From contig JAQNCU010000094.1 of assembly GCA_029077775.1 (NCBI GenBank), positions 1-9,145 on the forward strand: DNA of 9,145 bases, read 5' to 3'. Below the pieces are notes generated by a model. That model saw nothing but the letters and a program-made list of their open reading frames with translations, ran no database searches and was not told where the DNA came from. Below, piece after piece: positions 8,973 to 9,145 of this stretch. Numbering within the stretch: position 1 is the first letter of the stretch; each line of letters begins with the position of its first letter. The position numbers and the translations under genes are program-made. Source of the stretch: Acidocella sp. Its GTDB lineage: Bacteria > Pseudomonadota > Alphaproteobacteria > Acetobacterales > Acetobacteraceae.

Positions 8973-9145
8973 CGGAACCTCTCTAAATAGCAGTCCCGCC
9001 TCATTAAAACTCACTTTTTCTGACGCAAACGCAATGACTTGATTGCGGTCAAACGACGGACGAGTAGGTGAAAGCACGAAAGCCAATACGTCATCGGCCG
9101 CCTGTTTGGAAAGCGAGTTCGGAGCAGCCCCATGCGGCATATTAT
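8961..9145 (-). CDS. C-terminal end of a probable c-type cytochrome (partial, runs off the window)
   Basis: An open minus-strand frame enters at the window's right edge and stops at 8963-8961, giving 60 residues. It begins NMPHGAAPNSLSKQAADDVL, continues AFVLSPTRPSF and ends REVPLTF. A Met-Pro-(H/L)-G segment followed by a Ser-Leu-Ser-x-Q-x-A-x-D-V-x-A-(F/Y) helix and RP is the usual C-terminal pattern of class I cytochrome c domains, including thiosulfate dehydrogenase (TsdA)-like proteins. The Met would be the axial haem ligand. The CxxCH haem motif would lie outside the window, so the call rests on the C-terminal pattern only. The gene converges on trhO and their ends overlap by 12 bp with no terminator between. 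Confidence 0.6.
   Translation of the reverse strand, partial: NMPHGAAPNSLSKQAADDVLAFVLSPTRPSFDRNQVIAFASEKVSFNEAGLLFREVPLTF

Overview
The window looks like a Proteobacterial chromosome segment, most likely alphaproteobacterial. The TrhO protein and the IS66 TnpB remnant both resemble sphingomonad-type homologues from memory; this placement is tentative. It appears to be the edge of a genomic island carrying a defence locus (left and centre), joined at a tRNA 3'-end fragment to an ordinary chromosomal flank (right).

Left end (1-620): a decayed IS66 tnpB fragment runs directly into the remains of a HEPN-like (AbiU2-like) gene. A long imperfect stem-loop lies over the end of that gene.

Centre (699-7449, all on the minus strand): one compact operon, transcribed right to left, for a type I restriction-modification system. 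The order is hsdM, a HEPN (HI0074/HepT-type) protein, an MNT nucleotidyltransferase (HI0073/MntA-type), hsdS, hsdR. Junctions are ATGA or TAATG overlaps, so the genes are probably translationally coupled. HsdM2-HsdS would be the methylase and specificity core, HsdR the ATP-dependent translocase and nuclease. The HEPN/MNT pair is a toxin-antitoxin-like module inserted between the modification and specificity genes.

The main surprise is in the MNT gene. It starts at 5426 with a TAATG overlap but is frameshifted inside its catalytic GSx10DxD motif, at a short CG dinucleotide run (5321-5326), by what looks like a 2-nt loss. The rest of its frame reads without a stop into hsdS. The HEPN partner keeps a complete Rx4HxY motif. 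The locus therefore has an apparently intact potential RNase toxin, a broken antitoxin-type enzyme, and an MNT-HsdS open frame.

Right of hsdM (7450-8201) there is no recognisable gene. It holds a 24-bp near-perfect palindrome, a pair of spaced direct repeats, a 17-bp perfect palindrome, a 23-nt tRNA 3' end with CCA, and a strong intrinsic terminator just after it. This is the expected structure of an integration scar (attR-like). To its right is trhO, a tRNA uridine hydroxylase of visibly lower GC than the R-M operon. Its 3' end overlaps the 3' end of a convergent partial gene that ends like a c-type cytochrome.
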